Origin: Gammaproteobacteria bacterium
GTDB lineage: Bacteria > Pseudomonadota > Gammaproteobacteria > Chromatiales > Chromatiaceae
Direction: 5' to 3'
Assembly (NCBI GenBank): GCA_009929855.1
Contig: RZZN01000018.1
Span: 1 to 64,000, forward strand
Length of the DNA stretch: 64,000 nucleotides
A program made the position numbers and the translations under genes. The notes beneath the pieces are model-generated. The model was not told the DNA's origin. It was given only the letters and a program-made list of their open reading frames with translations, and searched no databases. Below, piece by piece: positions 35,414 to 44,172 of the stretch (positions are counted from its first letter, which is position 1; the number at the start of each line of letters is the position of its first letter).

Positions 35414-35460
35414 GCGGCTGAAGCCGTTCCCACCAGGTGGGGGGGAGCGGCTTCAGCCGC
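35414..35460. terminator. Nested hairpin at the 3' ends of yheT-like gene and bchO
   Basis: A perfect 13-bp stem (GCGGCTGAAGCCG at 35414-35426 with 35448-35460) encloses a second small stem (CCCACC/GTGGGG). It lies 12 nt from the bchO stop and between converging genes, so transcription termination or mRNA end protection is likely. Confidence 0.5.
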
Positions 35461-35472
35461 AGCGGCCGACCC

Positions 35473-36354
35473 TCAGCGAGACTCCAGACGTTGCGCGAGT
35501 CCGGCGATCAGCTCGGCGAGCTCGCGCGGCCGCTCCTCGTGGGCCAGGTGGCCGAGTCCGGGCAGGGGGATGACCTCGGCGCTCGGGAGATGCTTGCGGA
35601 CCCGGCGAGCCTCGGCCGGCGGGACCGTGGTGTCTTGCTCGCCCACGACCAGGAAGAGCGGCGGCTCCAGTTGACCCAGGAGCGGCGTGAGTGTCCCCAG
35701 GTTCCAGTTCGACATCATGGCCAGGCTGGCACGCACATGTGATGGCTTGCGGATCAGACGCCGATAGAGCTCGACCCCGGCCGGCTCCAGGGTCGAGCCG
35801 GTGCTCGCGACCAGACGCTCGACCACCCGCGGATTTCGCGCGCGCAACGCGAAGAGCCGGGCCGCCAAGGTGCTGGCGGCCATCAGCTTGGCAGCGGGGG
35901 CGAAGACATGCGCCGGGATGCCGCGCCAGGGCATGAGCGCGCCATTGAGACTGACGAGCGCCCGTGGATGGATGGCACCGTCGAGTGCCATGCGGATCGC
36001 GATGGCCGCGCCGGCCGAGTGTCCGACGACCAACTCGGGCACGCAATCGAGCTCGCGCAGCAATGCCGCCACCGCGTCCGCCATGCCGGGCAACGACATC
36101 TTGGACACCGGCAGGCTGCTGGTGAAGCCATGACCGGGCAGGTCGAGCGCGATCACGCTGAACCGCTCGGCCAGGGCCGGGGCGAAGGCGCGCCAGGAAT
36201 GGGTGGCCGCGCCCGTACCATGGAGCAGCAGGATGGTCGGCCCCGCGCCCATGCGCTGCACATGCCACCGCAAGCCACCCGCCTCGACGAACAGACTGCT
36301 CGAGCGATTCGGCCAATCACGCCCCTCGATCTCCCAGCGGGGTGCGTCACTCAT
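35473..36354 (-). CDS. bchO: BchO, putative magnesium-chelatase accessory hydrolase
   Basis: A 293-residue alpha/beta hydrolase of the BchO family found with magnesium-chelatase genes in purple bacteria. Diagnostic stretches are RDWPNRSSSLFVEAGGLRWH at the N terminus, HGTGAATHSWRAFAPALAE, the LPGHGFTSSLP segment, the nucleophile in VVGHSAGAAIAIRMALDG and the His in LPGLGHLAHEERP. Its role in bacteriochlorophyll synthesis is inferred from genetics in other bacteria; the reaction is unknown. Normally it follows bchI-bchD directly; here it is 3.7 kb downstream of bchD, with a McrBC island between. It now needs its own promoter in 36355-36619 or read-through. Confidence 0.9.
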   Translation of the reverse strand: MSDAPRWEIEGRDWPNRSSSLFVEAGGLRWHVQRMGAGPTILLLHGTGAATHSWRAFAPALAERFSVIALDLPGHGFTSSLPVSKMSLPGMADAVAALLRELDCVPELVVGHSAGAAIAIRMALDGAIHPRALVSLNGALMPWRGIPAHVFAPAAKLMAASTLAARLFALRARNPRVVERLVASTGSTLEPAGVELYRRLIRKPSHVRASLAMMSNWNLGTLTPLLGQLEPPLFLVVGEQDTTVPPAEARRVRKHLPSAEVIPLPGLGHLAHEERPRELAELIAGLAQRLESR

Positions 36355-36619
36355 ATCGAGCTCCTTGTGGGTAGTGGTGAGTGGTTGGTTCGATCATCTC
36401 GGAAGGGATTCAGCGAGGGTCAGCCGATCGATCAGGCATTCGGCTTGTCGATCACAACCTGATCTCGGGCAACCGGGCCGCTCTTGCGCGACTGAGTGTA
36501 ACGGCGAACGGCGCGAATTTCACTGGCTTGGTCGGTCGACGATGGCGGGGCGAGGCGATACAGGCTGAATCAGGTCAGAATTGATCGACCCGGACGCTCA
36601 TCTTTGATTGCTGAACCGC

Positions 36620-38044
36620 TCAACCGACAGTCGGCTCCGCCAACATCCCCTTCCACTCTCGCAGAATGCGCTCGCGGTGCGCGGGTGAATGAAAACCAAA
36701 GGGTAAGCCAGCAAGCAGCAAGCGCACCCGCCGGCGGCCTGATGCCAAAGTGGCGATGGTCGCCAGCGGACGGCTTTCATCCCCAAGCAAAGGGTAGGCC
36801 AGCAGGCTATCGCAGTGGTCCGAGTTTCCTAGTGCGGTGTAAGCCAAGGCTTGATGCAAGTCGGCTCGATGCGCACTGCGAACCTCTTCGGTCAGTCCCG
36901 GCCAGCCTTGGCGAGCCAGTAAGGACAGATGCGCCTTGTACTTGGCGTCGACCCAAATGACCCGTCGGGCACCGCGCAAACCGGTATCTGGGATCAGTGC
37001 CCCCATGGAGGTCAAACTCCCCTGCCAATTGATCTGGTGACGGACTTCGGCCCGACCGAGCCAGATCAGCCCCAAATGAGGCGCCAAATCACGAATGAAT
37101 GCAGCAACCCAGGCCTCCCAGACTTGATCCGCCGCCAGGTTCCAAGCAAGGCCGTCAAGACTTCGCGCACCACCCAGACCCCGTCTTTCGGCAACCCAAC
37201 CCATCGACTGGATGGCATCGGCCATCCAGCCTCCAGCCAACCCCTTTTGCAACGCCACAGGCCGACGGCGAGCGCCTGGACCGATCTCGTGACTCAGCAT
37301 GAGAATCCGCTCATGCAAAGCACGGCTCGGCAATGAATCTTGCTGCATGGCGAGTTCTTCCGCCAGACGGTCAAGCGTCCAACGGACAGCAGCCAGAATC
37401 TCTGGGTCATTGTCGAGGTCAGGAAAGATGCAGGGTAGACGGTTCCAATGACCCCGCCCCAGATTTTGGCGCGCCCAAGCCGTCCAATCGATCCTGCCGC
37501 GAGGACTGTCACGAGGCTCACTGCGCTCGACAAAACCGCGTTTGAGGCGACCGATCAAGGCTTCGAGCCGTCTCAATACAGGAGCAGCAATGAGCCAAGG
37601 CGGGACCTCACGGGCCGAACCAGGGACCAACGGAGCCTGACCGAGGCGCGGTTCGACTTCAAATCCAGTCGCTTGGAAGACCGCCCCAAGCGCCGCCCAG
37701 CGAAATCGCGGTGCCACCAACAATCCAGCGACAACCCGACGCGTGGCCGGTGAGAGCAATGGGATCGCTCCAATATGATTCCCCGGGTGCACTACCAATC
37801 GCAAGCCCCCACGGGTCTCCACCTCGGTGCGGAGACCCAGACGGCGCAGTTGAGGCTGATTGGCTTGGATAAACCCATCGATCCAATGATCACCCGTGGC
37901 GCCGACAGTCGCAGCTTGGATCCTGATGGGATCGCCCTGATCCACTAATCGGAATAAAGGTCGAGCGATGACGTTTCGTAGCTGACTTGGCGGTGAACGC
38001 CGTCGCCCCTTGACGGCCGAGACTGAACCAGCCATCAAACCCAC
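36620..38044 (-). CDS. mcrC: McrC-family nuclease subunit of a McrBC-type restriction system
   Basis: Partner nuclease of an McrB-like GTPase that cuts modified DNA. The 474-residue protein has a central region typical of McrC/LlaJI-type proteins (SPRGRIDWTAWARQNLGRGH, then LPCIFPDLDNDPEILAAVRW), and a C-terminal PD-(D/E)xK core visible as MGALIPDTGLRGARRVIWVDAKYK (Asp, then D-A-K) with QALAYTALG after it. Its ATG at 38044 overlaps the mcrB stop by 10 nt. Codon use is visibly less GC-biased than in bchD or bchO, consistent with transfer. The target modification is not predictable. Confidence 0.83.
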   Translation of the reverse strand: MGLMAGSVSAVKGRRRSPPSQLRNVIARPLFRLVDQGDPIRIQAATVGATGDHWIDGFIQANQPQLRRLGLRTEVETRGGLRLVVHPGNHIGAIPLLSPATRRVVAGLLVAPRFRWAALGAVFQATGFEVEPRLGQAPLVPGSAREVPPWLIAAPVLRRLEALIGRLKRGFVERSEPRDSPRGRIDWTAWARQNLGRGHWNRLPCIFPDLDNDPEILAAVRWTLDRLAEELAMQQDSLPSRALHERILMLSHEIGPGARRRPVALQKGLAGGWMADAIQSMGWVAERRGLGGARSLDGLAWNLAADQVWEAWVAAFIRDLAPHLGLIWLGRAEVRHQINWQGSLTSMGALIPDTGLRGARRVIWVDAKYKAHLSLLARQGWPGLTEEVRSAHRADLHQALAYTALGNSDHCDSLLAYPLLGDESRPLATIATLASGRRRVRLLLAGLPFGFHSPAHRERILREWKGMLAEPTVG

Positions 38045-39498
38045 CCGGTCGCGCTCGAATCCACACGGTCAGCGAGACCGGCGATCGCCTCAGAGGCACC
38101 CCCGCACATGCGTTCGTCCAAATAGTCACGTAACAGGGGTACCAATTCGAGTTGCAGACGTCGCGCGACTCGAGCCTCCCGACCGCCCGGGTCTAAATCA
38201 GGGCGCGGGTCCAAAAAATAGGCATGGCCTGGCACGAGCCGCAGTGTCTCTTCATCGGCAAACTCAGCAAAGGTCTGGATCGTGTCTGTAAAGAGTCGCA
38301 CCGCGAGACCCACACCCCCTGCTTCGACCGCCGCCAGCTCAGGCCAAACCTGAACAAAGGCAAAACGGCGTCTGATGGCGATATCCATCCGGGCAATGGT
38401 GCGATCGGCCGTATTGCGGGTCCCGAGGATCATCAGATTCGGGTGCAGCTCAAGTTCTGGAGGGTGATCCGTGGGAACCTGCGGCAAGCGCACACGCCGC
38501 GAACCCTCTCCAACCTCCAACAGCATGACGGCTTCACCGAGAACGCGGCCCAGATCTGCTCGGTTGATCTCATCGAGCACAAGGACATGAGGACCAAGGG
38601 TTGCCGCTTGATTGGCACGAAGGAGATCACCGGGCCGAACGTCAAAAGCAAGCCCGTCCGCGGCAGGGCGGGGAAACAGGCCGACGATAAAATCCTCGTA
38701 GGTACGTGCTGGGTGAAACTGAACACTCGTCACCGAACCGATCTTTCCGGCGAGCCGCAAGGCCCACATGGTCTTACCGGTACCAGGTGGCCCCTCAAGC
38801 ACCAGAAACCGCCGTTCCTTTAGCAAAATCAATATCTTATGGGAATCAAAAGGAGGGAAGATGGCGCCGGCGATCGCCTGTTGGCGGATGCCCCATCGCT
38901 CGCGCGCCTTTCCAGTCAGGGGCGTATCGTGCTCGACAAAGAAAAGATCAAGCAGATCTTCAACGGCGGTCTGATCCTCAAGATCGCGCACCGGCACGGC
39001 GGCATAAATGACATGACCGTAGGCCCTCATCGCTGATTCCGCTGGTGGCCAAGCTCCGATCACCGTCTCAGGGATTCGGCTGCTGAGATCGAGCAGATCC
39101 GGCTTGACCCAAATCCTCCCGGAATGAAGCGCTCGTAAAGCACGCAGTCGGCGGGCATGGCCTGGGCGGCCAAGAATATGTGTATCCTGACCAAAGCCGT
39201 CGGTTCCGATGACCAGTACGGCAATACTGCCTCCCGTGCCTGGAAACCAGACGAACGAAGTACCTTGATAAGCCCCTGAGCTTGGGTTGTCAGCGGTGAT
39301 CCAGCCCGCATAGGAGGCAACATCTGCCTTCTTTTGCAAGTTCACACGAGTTTGATAACGCTCACGGTGATGGGCAGCACCATGGTACCGCTCTGCATAA
39401 ACAGCAGCCATGAGTTCTCGCGCCTGCTCAGGATTTCCCATGCCGCTCCAGTCAACCCCTGCAATCATGGCATCCAAGAGTCTTCTAAGCGCAGTCAT
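38035..39498 (-). CDS. mcrB: McrB-family AAA+ GTPase of a McrBC-type restriction system
   Basis: Motor subunit of a type IV-like restriction system. The 487-residue protein has an N-terminal part of ~220 residues that I do not recognise, probably the DNA-reading domain, followed by an AAA+ core: Walker A LEGPPGTGKTMWALRL near residue 236, Walker B VLVLDEINRADLGRVLGEAV, and GTRNTADRTIARMDIAIRRR, the McrB-specific NTAD signature. ATG at 39498 overlaps the TGA of a decayed upstream frame; ATG at 39513 is an alternative. With mcrC it forms a two-gene operon inserted between bchD and bchO. Confidence 0.85.
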   Translation of the reverse strand: MTALRRLLDAMIAGVDWSGMGNPEQARELMAAVYAERYHGAAHHRERYQTRVNLQKKADVASYAGWITADNPSSGAYQGTSFVWFPGTGGSIAVLVIGTDGFGQDTHILGRPGHARRLRALRALHSGRIWVKPDLLDLSSRIPETVIGAWPPAESAMRAYGHVIYAAVPVRDLEDQTAVEDLLDLFFVEHDTPLTGKARERWGIRQQAIAGAIFPPFDSHKILILLKERRFLVLEGPPGTGKTMWALRLAGKIGSVTSVQFHPARTYEDFIVGLFPRPAADGLAFDVRPGDLLRANQAATLGPHVLVLDEINRADLGRVLGEAVMLLEVGEGSRRVRLPQVPTDHPPELELHPNLMILGTRNTADRTIARMDIAIRRRFAFVQVWPELAAVEAGGVGLAVRLFTDTIQTFAEFADEETLRLVPGHAYFLDPRPDLDPGGREARVARRLQLELVPLLRDYLDERMCGGASEAIAGLADRVDSSATGWV

Positions 39499-40000
39499 TT
39501 GCAACGCCCCCATTTGGAGTCATCCGGGTTTGTTGGAACAAGCCCCAATCCGGCGAGATAGATGTCGAGCTCTCTCAGTCACTCGGACAGCGGATCGGGG
39601 CGTGCGTCGCCCCAGACCTTGAACTCGCTGCCAAGGGTCAGGCACCCATAGCGCAGGCTCAGGTCCATCCTCCTCATGCCGGTGGGTACCCGCGCTCCAG
39701 GCTGCCATGACCCTTGACGACAGGATGCAGGAAGGCCATGAGCACGAGATGCTGGGCAATCTCATGATCGGGTGCGCTGCCGAGCAGAGGCTGATCATGC
39801 TGGCGCCAGAAGGCAAGGAGGGTCTCCAGCAGTCGCAGCGAATCGAGGGTCCATTCGATGTACGGCCGGGCGGGATGGATCTGGGGTAGTGAGTCCTGGG
39901 GTCCGCTGGTCAGGGCGGGCGGCAGCACCTCTCAGTAAATGGGATTGGCCACTACCAGTCCGCCGGCGCGGATTCCCAAACCCGTCGATGGCCCGCACCA
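39499..40000 (-). pseudogene. Decayed AAA-ATPase/PD-(D/E)xK-type protein, C-terminal part
   Basis: Successive minus-strand pieces join into one family: IRAGGLVVANPIY, a stop, EVLPPALTSGPQDSLPQI, then ARPYIEWTLDSLRLLE and QHLVLMAFLHPVVKGHGSL, a frame change and stop near 39674, then MDLSLRYGCLTLGSEFKVWG and DARPDPLSE, another stop, and LRELDIYLAGLGL. The pattern (ANPIYxEV, HLVLMAFLxxVVNGxG, KVWxxxRPDPLxEGLxQLDxYLxGLGL) is that of AAA-like ATP-binding proteins with a C-terminal nuclease fold common in cyanobacteria and Chromatiaceae. At least two stops and one frame change make it non-functional. It fills the bchD-mcrB gap. Confidence 0.7.
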
Positions 40001-40034
40001 ACGCTGCAACCTGCCCCCTGCCCCCCGCCCCCCA

Positions 40035-41864
40035 TCAACTCATCACCCGTACCGCCTGCGACAACGAATGGGCGTCGGCATGCGGCAGGGGCAGATAGCG
40101 CGCGCCCATCTCCCCGGCCAGGTCACGACCCTGCTGTTGAGGGCGGGGCGAGGTGTCGATGACCAGGGCGGTGATCTCGGCCGAGCGCAGTAGACGGGCC
40201 GCGGAGAGCGCATCCTCATGGGCGCGCGCGCGCCCACCGGTGCCGTCGCGGGCGACGTTGGCGCGACCATCGGTCATGATGATGACGATCGGCGTGCCGC
40301 CGCGACGCTTGACCGAATCGGCGAGCATCATGCCCAGGTCGATCCCGGAGGCCAGCGGCGTGCCGCCGCCGCCGGGCAGACCGGCCAGGCTGCGTTTCGC
40401 CCGCACCAATGAGCGGGTCGGCGGCAAGAGCACCTCGGCCAGTTGACCGCGGAAGGCAACCAGGGCGACCCGGTCGCGTCTGACATAGCAATCGGCGAGC
40501 AAGAGCTCGACCGCGCCCTTGGCCTCGGCCAGACGATGCAGGGCCGATGAGCCGGAGGCATCCACCACGAAGATGGTGGTGGTCTCGGAGCGATGCTTGA
40601 AACGGGTGATGCGGAAATCGTCCTGACGGATCTCGATGCGCGCGGCATCGGCCGCGTCCGGTTGGCCCCGCAGTCGCGCGACCTCCTCGCGGCGCAGACG
40701 TTGCCAAGGCGCGGCGGCGCGCAGTGTCTCGACCACGTTCAGTCGGACCCCGGCGCGCGGCTCGCCGCGCAGCACCCCAGCCGGTCGGCCGCGCAGCGGG
40801 GCGTTCTGGACCGCGCCGGCCTTGCCGGTGGCGCGAGCGCGCGAGCGTCTGAGCTTGCCGAGCTGAAGCTGGGCGAGCAGGCCGGCCGGGATCACCGCCT
40901 TGGTCGCCTCGAGGACGCGATCCTCCAGCTCCTTGGGCTCCTGCTGCTGCTCCTCGCCCTTGTCCTGCTCCTGATCGGGCTCCTGCGGCTCGGGCGGGGG
41001 CGGCTCGTCCGGCGGGGGCTCCATGGGCGGCAGCTGGGTCGCGCGCGGGGCCAGGACCAGTCGGGCGGCCACCGCGAGATCCTCCTCGCTCACCGCGTCC
41101 CGCCCCGCCAGGGCGGCGGCGGCGCAGGCGGCGCGCACGGCGAAGATGGAGGCGCGCAACGAGGGGATCCCCAGGGCCAGCGCGATGCCGCAGAGTGCCT
41201 CGATCTGCGCCTCGCTCACCTGGACGGCCGGCAAGCGATCACGCGCCTCCAGGATGTCCTCTAGACCATAGTCGCAGGCAATGGCCTCATGGACGCGGAT
41301 CTCGGTCAGCTCCAGATGGAAGGCGAGCCGATCGAGCAAGGCATTGAGCAGCCCCTCGTCCTCGCCGACCCCCTCGTCCAGCGCGACCACGGCGAAGCGC
41401 GCGGGCGAGCGCATGGCCAGTCCGTCGCGCTCCAAGACCACCTCGCCCGCGTCGAAGGCCATGGTCAGACGGGCCGCGGTCCCGGCGGCGACCCGCTCGG
41501 CCATCGCCAGCTCGACGACCCCGCCATCGGCCTCGACCAGCAGACCCCGCTCGGCGACCGGGCGACCGGCGCTCAGGGTCGCGGCCAGATCGAGCCCGCC
41601 GAGCAGACGCCCGTCGGTGACATGCAGAGGAATCCGCCGATAGGGCGCCGCGGGTGACTGGAGGTCACGCATGAGCGTGAGCCATTGCTCGCGCACCGGT
41701 CCGGCGAGCGCGCGCAGCGCCACCCCACCGGTGCCGATCGGATCGATCGACATGAGTGCGGCGGCCAACACGGCATCCTCCCAGCGCGCGGCACCACTTG
41801 GACCGGGCGGCGGCGCGGGGCTGGGACCCGGAGCGATCGACTGGGCCACGGCCGGATGACTCAT
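40035..41864 (-). CDS. bchD: Magnesium chelatase subunit D
   Basis: Subunit of the ATP-dependent enzyme inserting Mg into protoporphyrin IX. The 609-residue protein has an N-terminal AAA-like domain without an intact Walker A (typical of BchD), a Pro/Glu/Gln-rich acidic linker (EPPPDEPPPPEPQEP and following), and a C-terminal von Willebrand A domain with the MIDAS motif TTIFVVDASGSSALHRLAEA and later IMTDGRANVA. Its ATG overlaps the bchI stop as ATGA (41861-41864). It ends 35 nt before relic DNA and the McrBC island, instead of leading into bchO. Confidence 0.94.
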   Translation of the reverse strand: MSHPAVAQSIAPGPSPAPPPGPSGAARWEDAVLAAALMSIDPIGTGGVALRALAGPVREQWLTLMRDLQSPAAPYRRIPLHVTDGRLLGGLDLAATLSAGRPVAERGLLVEADGGVVELAMAERVAAGTAARLTMAFDAGEVVLERDGLAMRSPARFAVVALDEGVGEDEGLLNALLDRLAFHLELTEIRVHEAIACDYGLEDILEARDRLPAVQVSEAQIEALCGIALALGIPSLRASIFAVRAACAAAALAGRDAVSEEDLAVAARLVLAPRATQLPPMEPPPDEPPPPEPQEPDQEQDKGEEQQQEPKELEDRVLEATKAVIPAGLLAQLQLGKLRRSRARATGKAGAVQNAPLRGRPAGVLRGEPRAGVRLNVVETLRAAAPWQRLRREEVARLRGQPDAADAARIEIRQDDFRITRFKHRSETTTIFVVDASGSSALHRLAEAKGAVELLLADCYVRRDRVALVAFRGQLAEVLLPPTRSLVRAKRSLAGLPGGGGTPLASGIDLGMMLADSVKRRGGTPIVIIMTDGRANVARDGTGGRARAHEDALSAARLLRSAEITALVIDTSPRPQQQGRDLAGEMGARYLPLPHADAHSLSQAVRVMS

Positions 41865-42886
41865 TCGCCGAACAGCTCCCCGACCGCGCGCTGCACCCGG
41901 CTGGTCGAGCCCGACTCGTCGAGCGGATCGCGGCGCAGCCGATGGCGCAAGGCCGAGGTGGCGACCGTCTTGAGATGGGCATCCGTGACCTCGTCCTCCT
42001 CATGCAGGGCGGCCAGTGCGCGCGCGGCACGGATCAGCGTGAGCTCGCCGCGCAGACCGTCGGTGCCGAGCCGCATGCAGAGCCGGCCGGCCTGCTCGAG
42101 GGTCGCGTCCGGGACCGTCACGGTCGGCAGGAATTCGCGCGCCTTCTGGATCTGGCGACGCACCTTGCCGTCCTGACGCTTCCATTTCTGCACGAAGGCC
42201 GGGGGATCGCGCTCGAACTCGTCACGCAGACGCACCACCTTCATGCGCGTGGGCAGGTCCTGTGGGGTCTTGACCTCCACCGAGAGACCGAAGCGGTCTT
42301 GCAGCTGGGGCCGCAGCTCGCCCTCCTCCGGGTTGCCGCTGCCGACCAGGACGAAGCGCGCCGGATGGCGGATGCTCAGACCCTCGCGCTCGACCAGATT
42401 CTCGCCCGAGGCGGCCACGTCCAGCAGCGAGTCGACCAGATGGTCCTCCAGCAGATTGACCTCGTCGATATAGAGAAAGCCGCGATGGGCACGCGCCAGC
42501 AGACCGGGCTCGAAGGCCTTCTCGCCCTTGGTCAGGGCACGCTCCAGATCGAGCGCGCCGATGACCCGATCCTCGGTCGCGCCGAGCGGCAGATCGACCA
42601 CTGGGACCGGAACCTGGCGACTCTTGAGGGGACCCCGGGCGCGCTTGGTGCGGCACTCCTCGCAGACGGCATCGTCAGTGGCGTCCGGGTCGCAGTTGTA
42701 GGCGCAATCGGCCGCGCGCATCTTGGGCAGCAGCGCCGCCAGGCCGCGGATCGCCGTGGACTTGCCGGTTCCGCGGTCGCCAAAAACCAGTACACCGCCG
42801 ATCGAGGGGTCGATGGCGGCAATCAAGAGCGAGCGCTTCATCTCCTCCTGGGCGACGACAGCTGAGAACGGGAAAGGAATGGGCAT
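41861..42886 (-). CDS. bchI: Magnesium chelatase ATPase subunit I
   Basis: AAA+ motor of magnesium chelatase. The 341-residue protein has Walker A GDRGTGKST (residues 36-44), a BchI-type Cys pair region (NCDPDATDDAVCEEC), Walker B in GFLYIDEVNLLEDHLVDSLL, and sensor motif VGSGNPEEGELRPQLQDRFG. It is the first gene of the bchI-bchD pair. The 212 nt upstream contain several TGTCA/TGACA-like half sites, but no exact TGT-N12-ACA operator. Confidence 0.95.
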   Translation of the reverse strand: MPIPFPFSAVVAQEEMKRSLLIAAIDPSIGGVLVFGDRGTGKSTAIRGLAALLPKMRAADCAYNCDPDATDDAVCEECRTKRARGPLKSRQVPVPVVDLPLGATEDRVIGALDLERALTKGEKAFEPGLLARAHRGFLYIDEVNLLEDHLVDSLLDVAASGENLVEREGLSIRHPARFVLVGSGNPEEGELRPQLQDRFGLSVEVKTPQDLPTRMKVVRLRDEFERDPPAFVQKWKRQDGKVRRQIQKAREFLPTVTVPDATLEQAGRLCMRLGTDGLRGELTLIRAARALAALHEEDEVTDAHLKTVATSALRHRLRRDPLDESGSTSRVQRAVGELFGE

Positions 42887-43098
42887 CGGTGGCGAGACCT
42901 GGTGTCAGTGGTGGTGATGTCAAGGTGTCCGTCAACGGCCGAGCCGTCCTCGTCCCACCCACCGACCGCGTGGGCCTGGTGTGACGAGGATCGCTCACCG
43001 GTGCGGATCCACAGCGCGAATCTGAATCGAGACCCTGGATTTTAACCTGTTTTAGGGCTTGGATGCGCGACTCCTCGCGCGGCGAGCCGCTCGGAGCG

Positions 43099-44097
43099 TC
43101 ACGGGCTCAAGCCATCGAGCCAGGAACCCACCACCTGCTTGAAGTCGTCCGGACATTCCTCCTGAGGGACATGACCGCAGCCGGGCAGCATGACGAAGGT
43201 TGCGTCCGGCAGGGCCTCGGCGACCCGCTTGGTGTCCTCGACCGGCACCAGGGCATCCGTATCCCCGCTGACCAGCAGCACCGGGACCTTCACCTCGGCG
43301 AGCCGCTCGCTCACCTTGATCGGGGTGGAAAGCGACAAGGCCAGCAGCTCGCCCCAGGCCAGATCCCAGCCGGCGACCTGGGTATGGATCAGGAAGTGGT
43401 CCCGACGCTCCGCGCTGATCCGCGAGGGATCCGCGTAGGAGAGACCCAGCAGAGGGCCGGTCTCGCCCAGCTTGCGCGCAATGAATAGACTCAGACGATG
43501 CATTTGCGGCAGACTGGCGAGCCATGCGGGTAGGGTCGGTCGTGTGGCATAGACCCAGGGCGCGACCAGCACCAGCGCGGCCACCCGCTCGGGCCGAGCC
43601 AGTGCCGCCTCCAGTGCCAGTGTCCCGCCCGAGGAGTTGGCGACCAGGACGGCGCGCTCCAGACCGAGCCGATCCATGACCCCGAAGAGCTGTGCGATGG
43701 CCGCCTCCTTCGTATAGGGCGAGGGACCGGTCCAAGCGTCCGGATCCGGCTTCGCGCTCAGTCCATAGGGCACCTGATCATAGGCCAGGGTCCGTCCGCG
43801 CTCGGCAAACAGCCCGAGCACCGGCTCCCAGGTCCAGGCATTGAAGGTGAAGCCGTGCAGCAGCAGGAAGGGCATGGACCCGGGCGGTGCGGAAGACGAG
43901 GGCTCCAGATAATGGATGTCCAGCCCGGCATCCGGCGCGACCGAGATCCGCGCGAAACGGCTCTCGGGCAGTGCCGCCGCGGTGCCCGAGTCCAGGCCCG
44001 GGCTCGGCCGCGCCGAGATCACGAAAGGCCCGACCACGACCACCAAGACTAGCAAGAACAAGACGATTGCCAAGATCCTGAGGAGAATTCGCATCAT
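43099..44097 (-). CDS. Membrane-anchored alpha/beta hydrolase
   Basis: A 332-residue hydrolase with one N-terminal hydrophobic segment (ILLRILAIVLFLLVLVVVVG) that should anchor it in the membrane with the catalytic domain outside. Catalytic features: LLLHGFTFNAWTWEPVLGLF, nucleophile Ser in LVANSSGGTLALEAAL (NSSGG instead of GxSxG), Asp in VSGDTDALVP and His in PGCGHVPQEECPD. ATG at 44097 is followed by a second ATG; the annotated frame could begin at 44109. It is divergent from bciB with a 75-nt spacer. No substrate can be named; a pigment role would only be inference from position. Confidence 0.75.
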   Translation of the reverse strand: MMRILLRILAIVLFLLVLVVVVGPFVISARPSPGLDSGTAAALPESRFARISVAPDAGLDIHYLEPSSSAPPGSMPFLLLHGFTFNAWTWEPVLGLFAERGRTLAYDQVPYGLSAKPDPDAWTGPSPYTKEAAIAQLFGVMDRLGLERAVLVANSSGGTLALEAALARPERVAALVLVAPWVYATRPTLPAWLASLPQMHRLSLFIARKLGETGPLLGLSYADPSRISAERRDHFLIHTQVAGWDLAWGELLALSLSTPIKVSERLAEVKVPVLLVSGDTDALVPVEDTKRVAEALPDATFVMLPGCGHVPQEECPDDFKQVVGSWLDGLSP

Positions 44098-44172
44098 GTC
44101 CCATCCCAAGATGTCGTCCGGCGCCCCCAGCCGGCTAGGCCGAGCCGAGCGCCGGGATCCGGAGGCACGCGC

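Larger units (their letters stand above)
35052..35472. other. Repeat-rich spacer between yheT-like gene and bchO
   Basis: A 421-nt gap between convergent genes. It contains two inverted copies of the GTAGGGTGGATCAAGCGCAG-type repeat (35135-35165 and 35260-35287) and a nested hairpin (35414-35460). No coding region is convincing. Confidence 0.6.

Noticed and set aside
36620..39498. Possibility that the AAA+ gene is a second magnesium-chelatase or CbbX-like subunit
   Set aside because: The NTADRTIARMDIAIRRR signature and the adjacent nuclease with D...DAK identify McrB/McrC, not a pigment enzyme.
42901..42940. PpsR-type operator upstream of bchI
   Set aside because: Several TGTCA half sites are present, but no pair has exact TGT-N12-ACA geometry.
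43099..44097. Candidate bchO
   Set aside because: It has an N-terminal membrane anchor and an NSSGG nucleophile; the gene at 35473-36354 matches BchO far better.
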